From contig NZ_WUTS01000001.1 in assembly GCF_009901955.1 (NCBI RefSeq), positions 744,001-808,000 on the forward strand: a DNA stretch of 64,000 nt, given 5' to 3'. Both the position numbers and the translations under genes were made by a program. The DNA is from Halomonas icarae. Its GTDB lineage: Bacteria > Pseudomonadota > Gammaproteobacteria > Pseudomonadales > Halomonadaceae. A model generated the notes under the pieces. It was given only the letters and a program-made list of their open reading frames with translations, was not told the origin of the DNA and did no database searches. Position 1 is the stretch's first letter. Each line of letters starts with the position of its first letter. Shown in pieces: positions 1 to 8,560 of this stretch.

Positions 1-377
1 TTCCGGCGCCCTTCGGCGGCAGCGAGGCGGTGGGGCCCGAAACCTTCCCGCTGCTGCTCTCGGTGGTGCTGGTTCTCTCCAGCCTCTATCTCATCGTGCG
101 CCCCGATCCCGACAACGCCTGGCCCTGGAGTCGCACCGGCCTGGAGCTGGTGATTGCGGTGGTGGTGCTGGTGCTCTATGCGGCGCTGCTGCAGCCACTG
201 GGCTTTATCCTCAGCACCACCCTGGCGGTGGGTACCCTGTGCTGGCGGATGGGCAGCGCCCCGCTGCGCGCCTTCATCACCGGGGCGGCCTCCGGGGTGG
301 GCGTGTTTCTGCTGTTCAACTTTGCCCTCGACCTGGCCTTGCCGTTGGGGCTGCTCTCTTTCCTGGAGGTGAGTTGA
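1..377 (+). CDS. tctB: TctB-family small membrane subunit of a tripartite tricarboxylate transporter (5' truncated by window edge)
   Basis: The reading frame is open from the window start, so the true N-terminus lies outside. The visible ~124 residues contain three to four hydrophobic segments (LLLSVVLVLSSLYLIV, then VIAVVVLVLYAALL, then the C-terminal FLLFNFALDLALPLGLL), the pattern of the TctB/DUF1468 small membrane subunit of TTT carboxylate importers. Its stop overlaps the start of tctA in TGATG, so the two are translationally coupled. The periplasmic binding protein TctC is probably upstream of the window. The substrate cannot be told from the sequence. Confidence 0.85.
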   Translation, partial: PAPFGGSEAVGPETFPLLLSVVLVLSSLYLIVRPDPDNAWPWSRTGLELVIAVVVLVLYAALLQPLGFILSTTLAVGTLCWRMGSAPLRAFITGAASGVGVFLLFNFALDLALPLGLLSFLEVS

Positions 378-1906
378 TGGAGACCCTCGGCTATCTGATC
401 GACGGCTTCGGGGTAGCCCTGGCGCCGCATAATCTGATGTTCGCACTGCTCGGCGCCTTCCTGGGCACCCTGATCGGTGCCCTACCGGGCCTGGGGCCAG
501 CCAACGGGGTCGCGATTCTGATCCCGCTGGCCTTCAGCCTGGGGCTGGCGCCCGAAACGGCACTTATCATGCTGACCGCGGTCTACGCCGGGGCCATGTA
601 TGGTGGACGGATCTCCTCGATCCTGCTCAATATCCCCGGCGACGAACCGGCGATGATGACCTGCCTGGATGGCTACCCCATGGCCCGTCAGGGCAAGGCC
701 GCCGAGGCGCTGGCAATCTCTGCGGTGGCGTCGTTCATCGGTAGCCTGATCGCCACCATCGGCCTGATCCTGCTGGCGCCGCTGCTGGCGCGGTTTGCCT
801 TGACCTTCGGCCCCGCGGAGTATTTCGCGCTGTTTCTGCTGGCGTTTGCCACCCTGGGGGGGATCACCGGCAAGAACCCCATGAAGACAGTGGTGGCGGC
901 CTGCATAGGCCTGATGATCGCGACGGTGGGCATCGATAACACCGGCGTGCAGCGCTATACCTTCGGTGTGCTGGAACTCTACGAAGGGGTGGACTTCATC
1001 ATCGCCATCGTCGGCCTGTTTGCCATCTCCGAGTTGCTGTTCTTCATCGAGGAGAAGGCCGGCGGCGGCAAGGAGAAGATGGTCGTCAACAAGCTGTCGC
1101 TGAAGTGGGCCGATATCCGCAATATCCTCCCGTCGAGCCTCAGGGGCGGTGTGCTGGGATTTATCGCGGGGGTGCTCCCGGGGGCTGGGGCGTCGCTGGG
1201 CAGCTTTATCGGCTATACCCTCGAGAAGAAGGTGGTCGGCAAGAAGGGCTATTTCGGCCAGGGTGACCCGCGCGGCGTGGCCGGCCCCGAAGCCGGCAAC
1301 AACGGGGCCTCCAGCGGTGCGCTGGTGCCCATGCTGACGCTGGGGGTGCCGGGAAGCGGTACCACGGCGGTACTGCTGGCGCTGCTGATCTCGCTGAACA
1401 TCACCCCCGGTCCGTTGATGTTCACCCAGAACGCCGACATCGTCTGGGGGGTGATCGCGGCGCTGCTTATCGGCAACTTCCTTCTGCTGTTGTTGAACAT
1501 TCCGCTGGTGGGTATCTTCGTGAAGCTGCTCTCGGTGCCGCCGATGTTCCTGCTGCCGGTGGTGACCATGATCGCCTTCGTGGGCATCTACTCGATCAGC
1601 AACACCACCTTCGATCTCTACTTCATGGTGGCCTTCGGCGTCGCCGGCTACCTCTTCCGCAAGCTGGAGATCCCGCTGGTGCCAATCATCCTCGGCCTGC
1701 TGCTGGGGCCGGAGATGGAGAAGAACCTGCGCCACGCCATGGATATCTCCGACGGTGACTGGGCCGTGCTGTGGGACAGCGGCCTGGCCATCGGCCTATG
1801 GGCGTTCGCCGGTCTGGGGCTGATTCTTCCCTATGTCGTTGGCCCTCTGCTGCGTCGACGCATGGGGGTCGCATCGGCATCTTCCGGCAATCCCGAAGGG
1901 GACTGA
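377..1906 (+). CDS. tctA: TctA-family large permease subunit of a tripartite tricarboxylate transporter
   Basis: A 509-residue polytopic membrane protein, the usual TctA length. Family hallmarks are visible: LPGLGPANGVAILIPL near residues 35-50, the GRISSILLNIPGDEPA stretch near 75-90, and GVLPGAGASLGSFIG near 265-280. TctA forms the main transport channel with TctB and works with a periplasmic TctC to import di- or tricarboxylates using an ion gradient. I chose the ATG at 377 because it overlaps the tctB stop and begins a normal hydrophobic N-terminus; an upstream in-frame start would lie inside tctB. The C-terminal tail (LRRRMGVASASSGNPEGD) is cytoplasmic-looking and low complexity. Substrate unknown. 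Confidence 0.93.
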   Translation: METLGYLIDGFGVALAPHNLMFALLGAFLGTLIGALPGLGPANGVAILIPLAFSLGLAPETALIMLTAVYAGAMYGGRISSILLNIPGDEPAMMTCLDGYPMARQGKAAEALAISAVASFIGSLIATIGLILLAPLLARFALTFGPAEYFALFLLAFATLGGITGKNPMKTVVAACIGLMIATVGIDNTGVQRYTFGVLELYEGVDFIIAIVGLFAISELLFFIEEKAGGGKEKMVVNKLSLKWADIRNILPSSLRGGVLGFIAGVLPGAGASLGSFIGYTLEKKVVGKKGYFGQGDPRGVAGPEAGNNGASSGALVPMLTLGVPGSGTTAVLLALLISLNITPGPLMFTQNADIVWGVIAALLIGNFLLLLLNIPLVGIFVKLLSVPPMFLLPVVTMIAFVGIYSISNTTFDLYFMVAFGVAGYLFRKLEIPLVPIILGLLLGPEMEKNLRHAMDISDGDWAVLWDSGLAIGLWAFAGLGLILPYVVGPLLRRRMGVASASSGNPEGD

Positions 1907-1925
1907 GCCTTCTCGAGGATGGCGA

Positions 1926-1956
1926 AGCGGGGCGTCGACTCGGTCGGCGCCCCGCT
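1926..1956 (+). terminator. Candidate terminator of the tctBA operon
   Basis: A 14-bp stem (AGCGGGGCGTCGAC with GTCGGCGCCCCGCT, one G-T wobble) closes on a TCG loop 20 bases after the tctA stop. The following T-tract is poor (CTGTC), so termination may be partial or Rho-assisted. Confidence 0.6.
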
Positions 1957-2057
1957 CTGTCATGCGAGGGGCATGGCTCGCGCACTGCGCTTTTCCTTGT
2001 ACACGGGTATGTTGGTCCGAGCATCAGCAGAGAGTGATTCATCGATGGGGACGGTAG

Positions 2058-3515
2058 ATGGTCAGGACGAGGGCGCGACGCATGGGGCTATGGTTTCTGG
2101 CGGTGCTGGTGCTGGTGCTGGCGTGGGGCGGCATGGGAGTCTGGCAGCGCGCCAAGCCACTCCCCGAAGGTGTTGGCATGGCATTTCCCGAGCGCCCCGC
2201 CGAACAGGTACGTTTTCTGGCCGACCGCACCTGGTATGACGCCCAAGGCAGGCGCCATCTCGACCAGGCCATCTTCGATGAGGCACTGGCGTTGATCGGG
2301 CAGGCACGTCGGCTGGTGGTGGCAGACATGTTCCTGTTCAATGACTTCGCCGGGAGTGCCTCCGGCGCGACGTTCCGCCCCCTCTCGGCGCAATTGACCC
2401 AGGCGCTGATCGAGCAGAAACGTGACTACCCCGAGCTCGATGCCGTGGTGATCACCGACCCGCTCAACACCCTCTACGGCGGCCTCGCGCTCGATCACTT
2501 CGAGCGCCTGCGTCAGGCAGGGGTGCAGGTGGTCGAGACCGATCTGGCCCGACTGCGTGCTTCCAATCCGCTCTGGTCCGGGCTCTGGCACCTGGGTCCG
2601 CGTTGGTTTGGCAATCGTGTCGATGACGGCTGGCTGCCCAATGTGCTGGGGCCCGGGCGCGTCACCCTGCGCAGCTATCTGGCCCTGCTCAACTTCAATG
2701 CCAATCATCGCAAGACGCTGGTGGTGGATCGTGGCGAAGAGTGGGCGGGGCTGGTGACCTCGGCCAATCCCCATGATGCCAGCAGCCTGCACGGCAATGT
2801 GGCGCTGGCCTTCCAGGGGGCGGCAGCACTGGATCTGCTGTCCAGTGAGCGGAGCGTGGCGTCCTGGTCGGGTGTCACCCTGGCCGACCCCGCACCCGGC
2901 CCGGCATCCCCGTCGCCGGCGGCCGGGGCTGGAGTGCAGTTGCTGACCGAGGGGGCGATTCGCGATGCCCTGCTGGCCGCCATTTCGGCCAGTGACCCCG
3001 ATGACCGCCTCGACGTGGCGGTGTTCTATCTGGCCCACCGCGGGGTGATCGAGGCACTGGTGCAGGCGAAAAGCCGTGGCGTGCGGGTGAGGGTGCTGCT
3101 CGATCCCAATCGCGACGCCTTCGGCATCGAGAAGGGGGGGATTCCCAATCGGCCGGTGGCCCTCGAGCTGCATCGGCAGGGGGTGGAGGTGCGCTGGTGC
3201 GTGACGCATGGCGAGCAGTGTCACACCAAGTTACTGCTGCGTCGTCCCGCCGGCGGCGGTCAGGGCGAGCTGATTCTGGGCTCGGCCAACTTCACGCGAC
3301 GCAACCTGGATAATCTCAACCTCGAGACCAGTGTGCGCTTGGTGGGGCCGGCCGATACGTCGGCTCTCCAGGAGGCCGGGGCCTTCTTCGATGAGCGCTG
3401 GAACAGTTCGCCCGAGCGTACCACCAGCGAGCCGTTTGGCGCCTTCGACAAGGCGCCGCTGTGGCAGCGTCTGCGCTACCGTGCCATGGAGGCGACGGGG
3501 CTATCCACCTTCTAG
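2058..3515 (+). CDS. Membrane-anchored phospholipase D-like protein
   Basis: 485 residues. An N-terminal signal-anchor (GLWFLAVLVLVLAWGGMGVW, residues ~10-29) is followed by two PLD-like halves. The first HKD motif is complete (NHRKTLVVD near residues 217-225: H-x-K-x4-D). The second has CHTKLLLRR near 388-396 followed by GSANFTRRNLDN, so His and Lys are present but the Asp position is Arg. PLD-fold enzymes act on phosphodiesters (phospholipids, cardiolipin synthesis or nucleic acid). The anchor places this one in the periplasm or inner membrane. Cardiolipin synthase is possible but unproved. It is a single gene, convergent with the YihY-family gene. The start at 2058 has a weak RBS; ATG 2091 is an alternative. 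Confidence 0.8.
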   Translation: MVRTRARRMGLWFLAVLVLVLAWGGMGVWQRAKPLPEGVGMAFPERPAEQVRFLADRTWYDAQGRRHLDQAIFDEALALIGQARRLVVADMFLFNDFAGSASGATFRPLSAQLTQALIEQKRDYPELDAVVITDPLNTLYGGLALDHFERLRQAGVQVVETDLARLRASNPLWSGLWHLGPRWFGNRVDDGWLPNVLGPGRVTLRSYLALLNFNANHRKTLVVDRGEEWAGLVTSANPHDASSLHGNVALAFQGAAALDLLSSERSVASWSGVTLADPAPGPASPSPAAGAGVQLLTEGAIRDALLAAISASDPDDRLDVAVFYLAHRGVIEALVQAKSRGVRVRVLLDPNRDAFGIEKGGIPNRPVALELHRQGVEVRWCVTHGEQCHTKLLLRRPAGGGQGELILGSANFTRRNLDNLNLETSVRLVGPADTSALQEAGAFFDERWNSSPERTTSEPFGAFDKAPLWQRLRYRAMEATGLSTF

Positions 3516-3545
3516 CATCGGCGACAGGCATCGCCTCGCTAGTCA

Positions 3546-4478
3546 TCAGTCCACATGGGTGACGGCCTGGCGACGAGCATCCAGGTGCCAGGGCAGGCCG
3601 AGACGGGCATTGCGCTCCAGCTCGGCGATCACCTGGGCACCCAGCAGCAGGATGATCGCGCCGACCTCCAGGCTCAGCAGTACCACGATCAGGGTGGCCA
3701 GGGAGCCGTAAACGGCGTTGACGAACGAGAGATTGGCGAAGTAGTAGACCAGCAGCAGGCGAACGCCCTCCCATAGCAGGGCGGCCACGAAGCCCCCTAT
3801 CAGGGCACGACGCAGGGCGATCCTGACGACCGGGAGCACCTTGTAGATGGCGCTGAACAGCAGGAACACCCCGACGAAGCTTGTCAGGTTGAGTAGTGGC
3901 TCGGAGAGCCCGGCCAGGGGCAGACCGTGTCCCGTCAATGCCAGTGTCAGGGTGTTGAGACCGCTGACCAGGCTGACCACCAGCGTGAGTGCCAGCAATC
4001 CCGCCCCCAGCACCACCATAAAGGCGTAGGGGAGCAGTACCGAGACCCAGACGCTCCTTCCCTGATGCTGGGAGTCCGGGGCGTGGAAGATGATCGCCAG
4101 GGCATCCTCGAGCATGCGGAAGGCGAACGAGCTGAACAGCAGCAGGACAGGAAAGCCCAGCAGGCCGATTACCTCGCGAGACTCGAGTAGGGCACGCACC
4201 GCTTCCAGCAGCACCTCGGCGTGGGCCGGTGCCAGGTGGCGGGCCTGGATCGAGAGCACCTCCAGCAGGTGCGCCTTGTCGACCACCTCGGCCAGCAGCA
4301 CCACCAGCAGGGCAAACAGCGGAACAATGGAGAGCAGGATGTTATAGCCTACCCCGCCGGCGAGCAGCACCCCGCGGTTGCGCAGAAAGGCACAGAGTAC
4401 CCGCCACAAGAAGCGTGTGACCCGCGGAAGCAGAGTGAGGGCAGGGGAGTGTGCAGGTGAGGGGGGTGTCATCGGCAT
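3546..4478 (-). CDS. YihY/virulence factor BrkB-family inner membrane protein
   Basis: 310 residues with about six transmembrane segments (for example NILLSIVPLFALLVVLLAEVV, VIGLLGFPVLLLFSSFAF, VLLPYAFMVVLGAGLLALTLV, and the C-terminal IVVLLSLEVGAIILLLGAQV). The N-terminal RNRGVLLAGGVGYNILLSIVP is a hallmark of this family, once wrongly called RNase BN. Molecular function is not firmly known; some members are proposed exporters or transporters. It stands alone between a convergent PLD-like gene and a divergent SAM-fold gene. The start MPMTPPSPAH was taken as the most upstream sensible ATG; the proline-rich first ~15 residues may not all be translated. Confidence 0.85.
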   Translation of the reverse strand: MPMTPPSPAHSPALTLLPRVTRFLWRVLCAFLRNRGVLLAGGVGYNILLSIVPLFALLVVLLAEVVDKAHLLEVLSIQARHLAPAHAEVLLEAVRALLESREVIGLLGFPVLLLFSSFAFRMLEDALAIIFHAPDSQHQGRSVWVSVLLPYAFMVVLGAGLLALTLVVSLVSGLNTLTLALTGHGLPLAGLSEPLLNLTSFVGVFLLFSAIYKVLPVVRIALRRALIGGFVAALLWEGVRLLLVYYFANLSFVNAVYGSLATLIVVLLSLEVGAIILLLGAQVIAELERNARLGLPWHLDARRQAVTHVD

Positions 4479-4675
4479 GGCGATCCGCGGCAGTTACCTC
4501 ATCATACGCCCGCTCGGCCATCTGTCGTCAACGCGACATTTCGGAGTCAACCCTGCATCTCTTGCGGGGAATGCGCATGGCGGTGTGCTAGTGGAGGCCG
4601 CATAATGCGGTGGAGCCTTTACCGGTGACTCCCCGGTATTCTCGGTTACCCACCTTCTTTCGACACTGAGACTCC

Positions 4676-5350
4676 ATGACAAAATTCGAAGAGATCGGCA
4701 CCGCTTCCATTCCTGGCCAGGGCACCAGGCTGCGCCTGCTCAAGCGAAATGATGAGTTCTCCATTCGCATCGCAGGGTCTCCCGGTGAGCTGATGAACAC
4801 CCGCCTGCATGGCTCCGAGGATGCCCTGGCAGAGCTGGCGTGTCAGCGAGTTACCGAGCGTCCCGGTGCCCGGGTACTGGTGGGCGGGCTGGGAATGGGC
4901 TTTACCCTGGCGGCGGCCCTCGCCGGCCTGGGTGAGGATGCCGAGGTCGTGGTGGCCGAGCTGGTGCCCGGCGTGGTGGAGTGGAATCGAGGGCCGCTAG
5001 GTGCTGCCGCTGGCCATCCGTTGGACGATGCGAGAACGCGGGTCGTGGTGGGAGATGTCGGAGAGCTGCTGCGGGACGAGCCTGGCGGCTTCGATGCCAT
5101 CCTGCTCGATGTCGACAACGGCCCCGAGGGTCTGACACGCCGCGAGAATGACTGGCTTTACTCGCCTGAGGGGCTGGCCGCCGCTCAGCGGGCGCTGCGT
5201 CCCAACGGGGTGCTGGCGGTGTGGTCAGCGGGCGAGGATTCGGCCTTCACCGAGCGCCTGCGGCGGGTCGGGCTGCTGGTCGAGACGGTCACGGTCCGGG
5301 CCCAGCGCTCGGGCAAGGGGGCCAGGCACTGCATCTGGCTGGCTTGCTGA
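4676..5350 (+). CDS. Spermidine/spermine synthase-like SAM-fold protein
   Basis: 224 residues with a Rossmann-type SAM or decarboxylated-SAM pocket: VLVGGLGMGF (about 67-76), acidic VVVAELVPGVVEWNRG (about 97-112), GDVGELL and FDAILLDVDNGPEGLTR (about 140-156). This resembles the short proteins annotated as spermidine synthase-like in Gammaproteobacteria. It is shorter than SpeE (about 290 residues) and lacks an obvious polyamine-site signature, so a true aminopropyltransferase role is doubtful; methyltransferase-type chemistry is equally possible. It is followed 87 bases later by an S4-domain protein on the same strand. Confidence 0.7.
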   Translation: MTKFEEIGTASIPGQGTRLRLLKRNDEFSIRIAGSPGELMNTRLHGSEDALAELACQRVTERPGARVLVGGLGMGFTLAAALAGLGEDAEVVVAELVPGVVEWNRGPLGAAAGHPLDDARTRVVVGDVGELLRDEPGGFDAILLDVDNGPEGLTRRENDWLYSPEGLAAAQRALRPNGVLAVWSAGEDSAFTERLRRVGLLVETVTVRAQRSGKGARHCIWLAC

Positions 5351-5437
5351 AATGTCGGACAGGCGAGTCGCAGTGGTGCTTCCTTGCCTGACCCGGCAGC
5401 TTGCGAACAGAATCTTACTCCCAGGGAGAACCCCACG

Positions 5438-6169
5438 ATGAATGAAACGGTTGGCGGGGAGCGACTCTCCAAGCGGCTGGCTCGTGAGCTGCCCTGCTCA
5501 CGCCGCGAGGCCGAGCTCTATATTGCCGGAGGCTGGGTGAGCGTTGACGGCCGGGTCGTCGAGGAGCCCCAGTTCAAGGTCGTCGACCAGGCGGTCACGC
5601 TGCTGCCGGGAGCCACCCCCCGGGAGATTTCGCCGGCGACGCTGCTCTACCACTGTCCTGCCGATATGGACGCTAGCGAGGGAGAGGATCTGGCAAGACG
5701 CGTGATTCGCAAGGCCACCCACTGGTCGGAGGACCCTGCCGGAAAGGGGGTGTTGAAGGCGCACTTTCGGGGCCTGGTCACCTGCCTGCCGCTGGGGCCC
5801 GCGGAAGCGGGCTTGCTGGTGTTCACCCAGGATCGTGGTGTTATCCGACGCCTCGAGGAGAAGCGCTCGCGGCTTGAGGAGGAGTGGTTGGTGGATGTGA
5901 CCGGCAGCCTGGACGAGCATGGCTTAGCGGCACTGAGAGATGGCCCTGGGCTACCGGGCCAGCGCATGGCAGCGTGCAAGGTCAGCTGGCAAAGCGAGAA
6001 TCGGCTACGCTTCGCCGTGAAGGGGGCGACCCCGGGTCAGTTCGAGTCGATGTGTCGGGCCGTGGGGTTAGGCGTGGTGGCTAGCCGGCGCCTGCGCATT
6101 GGTGGCGTGTCACTGGGTGCGGTGCCGGCCGGGCGATGGCGCTACCTGCGTCGCGACGAGCGCTTCTAA
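5438..6169 (+). CDS. RluB/RluF-type pseudouridine synthase homologue lacking the catalytic Asp
   Basis: 243 residues from ATG 5438 (GGGAGAACCCCACG precedes it). Residues ~8-55 are an S4 RNA-binding domain (RLSKRLARELPCSRREAELY, then GGWVSVDGRVV). The remainder aligns by eye with the RsuA/RluF catalytic domain, ending in the typical LRIGGVSLGAVPAGRWRYLRRDE. The usual GRLDxDSxGL catalytic loop reads LPLGPAEAGLLVFTQD here, so the catalytic Asp is Gly. The usual NRQIRRM segment reads PGQFESM. It probably binds rRNA or another structured RNA without isomerising uridine. The frame is open with normal codon use, so it is not a pseudogene. Confidence 0.82.
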   Translation: MNETVGGERLSKRLARELPCSRREAELYIAGGWVSVDGRVVEEPQFKVVDQAVTLLPGATPREISPATLLYHCPADMDASEGEDLARRVIRKATHWSEDPAGKGVLKAHFRGLVTCLPLGPAEAGLLVFTQDRGVIRRLEEKRSRLEEEWLVDVTGSLDEHGLAALRDGPGLPGQRMAACKVSWQSENRLRFAVKGATPGQFESMCRAVGLGVVASRRLRIGGVSLGAVPAGRWRYLRRDERF

Positions 6170-6316
6170 GGCCCGGCGGCGGCACACGGAGGCTCTTTCC
6201 CCGGTGGGTGCCGCTCTGTATGCTGATTCTGAGAACTGGCCTCAGCCTGACTTCGGCCATCGCTTGCCGAGTGGGTGTCGACCCCTGGCTGAATCGATAA
6301 CGAAAAGGATGCATCC

Positions 6317-7582
6317 ATGTCGGAAACCAATCAGACATCACCGTTCAAGGACAACCGCGTGCGTGGCCTCGCCGGGGTGGCAGCCGTCGGCATCGTCTGG
6401 GCGATCATCGCCCAGTCCAGTGCTGGCAGCCACAAGGACGCACGGGAAGCGTTGGAAGAAGAGATGGCGGTGCTCGAGTCGCGCAACCAGGCATTGAGCA
6501 CGCAACTGGAGGAGCGCAGGCAGGCCGGCGAGGAGGTCGAGGCGCTGGAGGCCGAGATCGCCGAGCTCGAGCAGCGTCGCCAGGCCCTGGAAGACGATGT
6601 TCAGGCGCGTGAGGCCGAGGCACAGGAGCGCCTGGAAGCCGTTCAGGCCGAGATCAGCAGCGCCGAGAGCCGGCTTGAGGAGCTGCAGGAGTCCCAGAAG
6701 GCTCTGGAGACCAGTATCGCGACCCTCGAAGAGGAGCAGGCGACGCTCGAGCAGGCCCTGACGGAGCTGCAGCAGGAGCACGATGCCGTGGCGCAGGCGC
6801 GCAGCGATGCCGAAGAGGCACGTGAATCCGCCGAGAGCGCCCGCCAGGAGGCCGAAGCCCAGCGCCAAGAGGCCGAACAGGCGCGCCAGACCGCGGTGGA
6901 GGAGCGCCAGGCGGCTGAGGAGGCGCGTCAGCAGGCAGAGGCCCGTCTGGATAGCCTGAACGAAGAGATCGTCTCTCTAGAGGAGAACAAGGCGACGCTC
7001 AAGGATGAGGTTGAGTCCAGCAAGGCCGAGCTCGATGAGCTGCAGGCTCGGCTGAGGGAGCTTGGCGAAGAGCGTAATGCCCTGACCCAGGAGCTCGAAT
7101 CTCTGCGCAGTGAGCGTGATGCGGCCGAGCAGGCGGTCAAAGACGCCCAAGGGCAGCTCGAGGATACCAAGCTTGCCATCGGCATCGGTCGTGATGAGCT
7201 GGCCAGCGTGAAGAGCAAGGTCGAGAGCCGGGAGACGCAGCTTCAGGAGCTGGAGTCCCAGCTGGCCTCCTGGCGCCGCAAGCTCGAGTCGCTGCAGATC
7301 GGTAGTGAGGCGTCAAGCGGCGAGGAGGCAGCGTCCTCGGCTAACCAGAGTGAAACCGGCATGGAAACCGAGGCCGCAAGTACGCAGCAGAATGGTAACG
7401 CTCCGAATCGGGATGGCGAGGAGGCATCGTCCCCTACCGAGACCGATATCGGCCATGATGCCGAGGCCGGTAGTGTGCCACAGGGCGATGGCGATGCCCC
7501 GAGCCAGGGCGATCAGGGTGAAGCCACCGACACGGGGGCGAGCGTCGAGTCGGACGCAGAGGCCTCTACCCGGCAGGAGTAA
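6317..7582 (+). CDS. Membrane-anchored long coiled-coil protein of unknown function
   Basis: 421 residues. A short cytoplasmic N-terminus is followed by one hydrophobic segment (GLAGVAAVGIVWAIIAQSS, ~15-33). Residues ~40-335 form one long Glu/Gln/Ala/Arg-rich heptad region with no proline, a continuous coiled coil of roughly 300 residues. The last ~85 residues are Ser/Glu/Gly/Asp-rich and look disordered. I recognise no enzymatic domain. The repetitive heptads resemble many unrelated coiled-coil proteins, so similarity-based naming (for example SMC-like) would be unsafe. It is transcribed alone, with a good terminator just after it. Confidence 0.85.
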   Translation: MSETNQTSPFKDNRVRGLAGVAAVGIVWAIIAQSSAGSHKDAREALEEEMAVLESRNQALSTQLEERRQAGEEVEALEAEIAELEQRRQALEDDVQAREAEAQERLEAVQAEISSAESRLEELQESQKALETSIATLEEEQATLEQALTELQQEHDAVAQARSDAEEARESAESARQEAEAQRQEAEQARQTAVEERQAAEEARQQAEARLDSLNEEIVSLEENKATLKDEVESSKAELDELQARLRELGEERNALTQELESLRSERDAAEQAVKDAQGQLEDTKLAIGIGRDELASVKSKVESRETQLQELESQLASWRRKLESLQIGSEASSGEEAASSANQSETGMETEAASTQQNGNAPNRDGEEASSPTETDIGHDAEAGSVPQGDGDAPSQGDQGEATDTGASVESDAEASTRQE

Positions 7583-7606
7583 GACAGGGCGATATCGCGT
7601 CGCGAG

Positions 7607-7633
7607 AACGGCGGGCCAGCAAGGCCCGCCGTT
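7607..7633 (+). terminator. Intrinsic terminator after the coiled-coil gene
   Basis: An 11-bp perfect stem, AACGGCGGGCC with GGCCCGCCGTT, loop AGCAA, followed by CGTTTAT. It lies 25 bases after the stop codon. Confidence 0.75.
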
Positions 7634-7646
7634 CGTTTATGGCGGG

Positions 7647-7675
7647 TTCGGTCGCCTTGCCCCAGGGCGTATAAT
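7647..7675 (+). promoter_or_regulatory. Candidate sigma-70 promoter for mrp
   Basis: A perfect -10 box TATAAT at 7670-7675 lies 59 bases before the mrp GTG start. The -35 position 17 bases upstream (TTCGGT, 7647-7652) is a poor match. Confidence 0.5.
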
Positions 7676-7734
7676 GGTACTCAGCGCGTCGGCCGCGAGC
7701 CGGCCCGAAGAATCCAAGAGAGAAGGAGCAGGAC

Positions 7735-8538
7735 GTGATCGAAGGGGTCAAGCATATTGTCGCCGTGGCATCCGGCAAGGGCGGGGTCGGCAAGTCCACC
7801 GTCACCGTGAACCTGGCCCTGGCAATGGCCGCGGAAGGCTATCGCGTGGGCATCCTGGATGCCGATATCCACGGCCCCAGCCAGGCCCAGATGCTTGGTG
7901 TGGGCGAAGGCGTGCGTCCTCAGGGCGCCGGTGAGAATGCCATGCATCCGCTCCAGGCCCATGGCATTCAGGCCATGTCCATGGCCTTCATGGTGGATAT
8001 CCGTGAGCCCATGGTGTGGCGCGGGCCGATGGTGGCGGGTGCCTTCCAGCAGCTCATGAATCAGACCGTCTGGGACAACCTGGACTACCTGTTTGTCGAC
8101 ATGCCCCCGGGCACCGGCGATATTCAGCTGACCCTGGCCCAGAAGGTACCGGTGGATGGCGCGGTGATCGTCACCACGCCCCAGGATATCGCGCTGCTGG
8201 ACGCTCGCAAGGGCATCGAGATGTTCCGCAAGGTCAATGTGCCGGTGCTTGGGGTGGTGGAGAACATGTCGCTGCATACCTGCTCGAACTGCGGGCATGC
8301 GGAGCCGATCTTCGGCGAGGGGGGCGGCGAGCGTATCGCCCAGGAGTACGAAACCCGAGTGCTGGGGCGTCTGCCACTCTCGCTCTCCATTCGCGAGCAG
8401 GTTGATGGTGGCCGGCCCACTGTGGTGGCCGAGCCGGAGGGCGAGGTGACCGGCACCTTCCGGGACATGGCGCGCCAGGTGGCCGCACAGCTGCAGGGTA
8501 AGACCAGCGACGGACCGAGCATCTCGTTCAGCGACTGA
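7735..8538 (+). CDS. mrp: Mrp/ApbC/NBP35-type P-loop ATPase, iron-sulfur cluster carrier
   Basis: 267 residues beginning with GTG, chosen because AGAAGGAG sits 6 bases upstream. A deviant Walker A, SGKGGVGKST (~14-23), is followed by LDADIHGPSQ and DMPPGTGDIQL. The C-terminal CSNCGH (~184-189) supplies the CxxC used to bridge a [4Fe-4S] cluster in Mrp dimers. The family transfers Fe-S clusters to apo-proteins in the cytoplasm. It is short: the N-terminal MIP18/DUF59 domain or extension present in many homologues (350-370 residues) is absent, which is the minimal carrier architecture. Confidence 0.92.
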   Translation: MIEGVKHIVAVASGKGGVGKSTVTVNLALAMAAEGYRVGILDADIHGPSQAQMLGVGEGVRPQGAGENAMHPLQAHGIQAMSMAFMVDIREPMVWRGPMVAGAFQQLMNQTVWDNLDYLFVDMPPGTGDIQLTLAQKVPVDGAVIVTTPQDIALLDARKGIEMFRKVNVPVLGVVENMSLHTCSNCGHAEPIFGEGGGERIAQEYETRVLGRLPLSLSIREQVDGGRPTVVAEPEGEVTGTFRDMARQVAAQLQGKTSDGPSISFSD

Positions 8539-8560
8539 ACCCTTGAACAGGCACAGCGGC

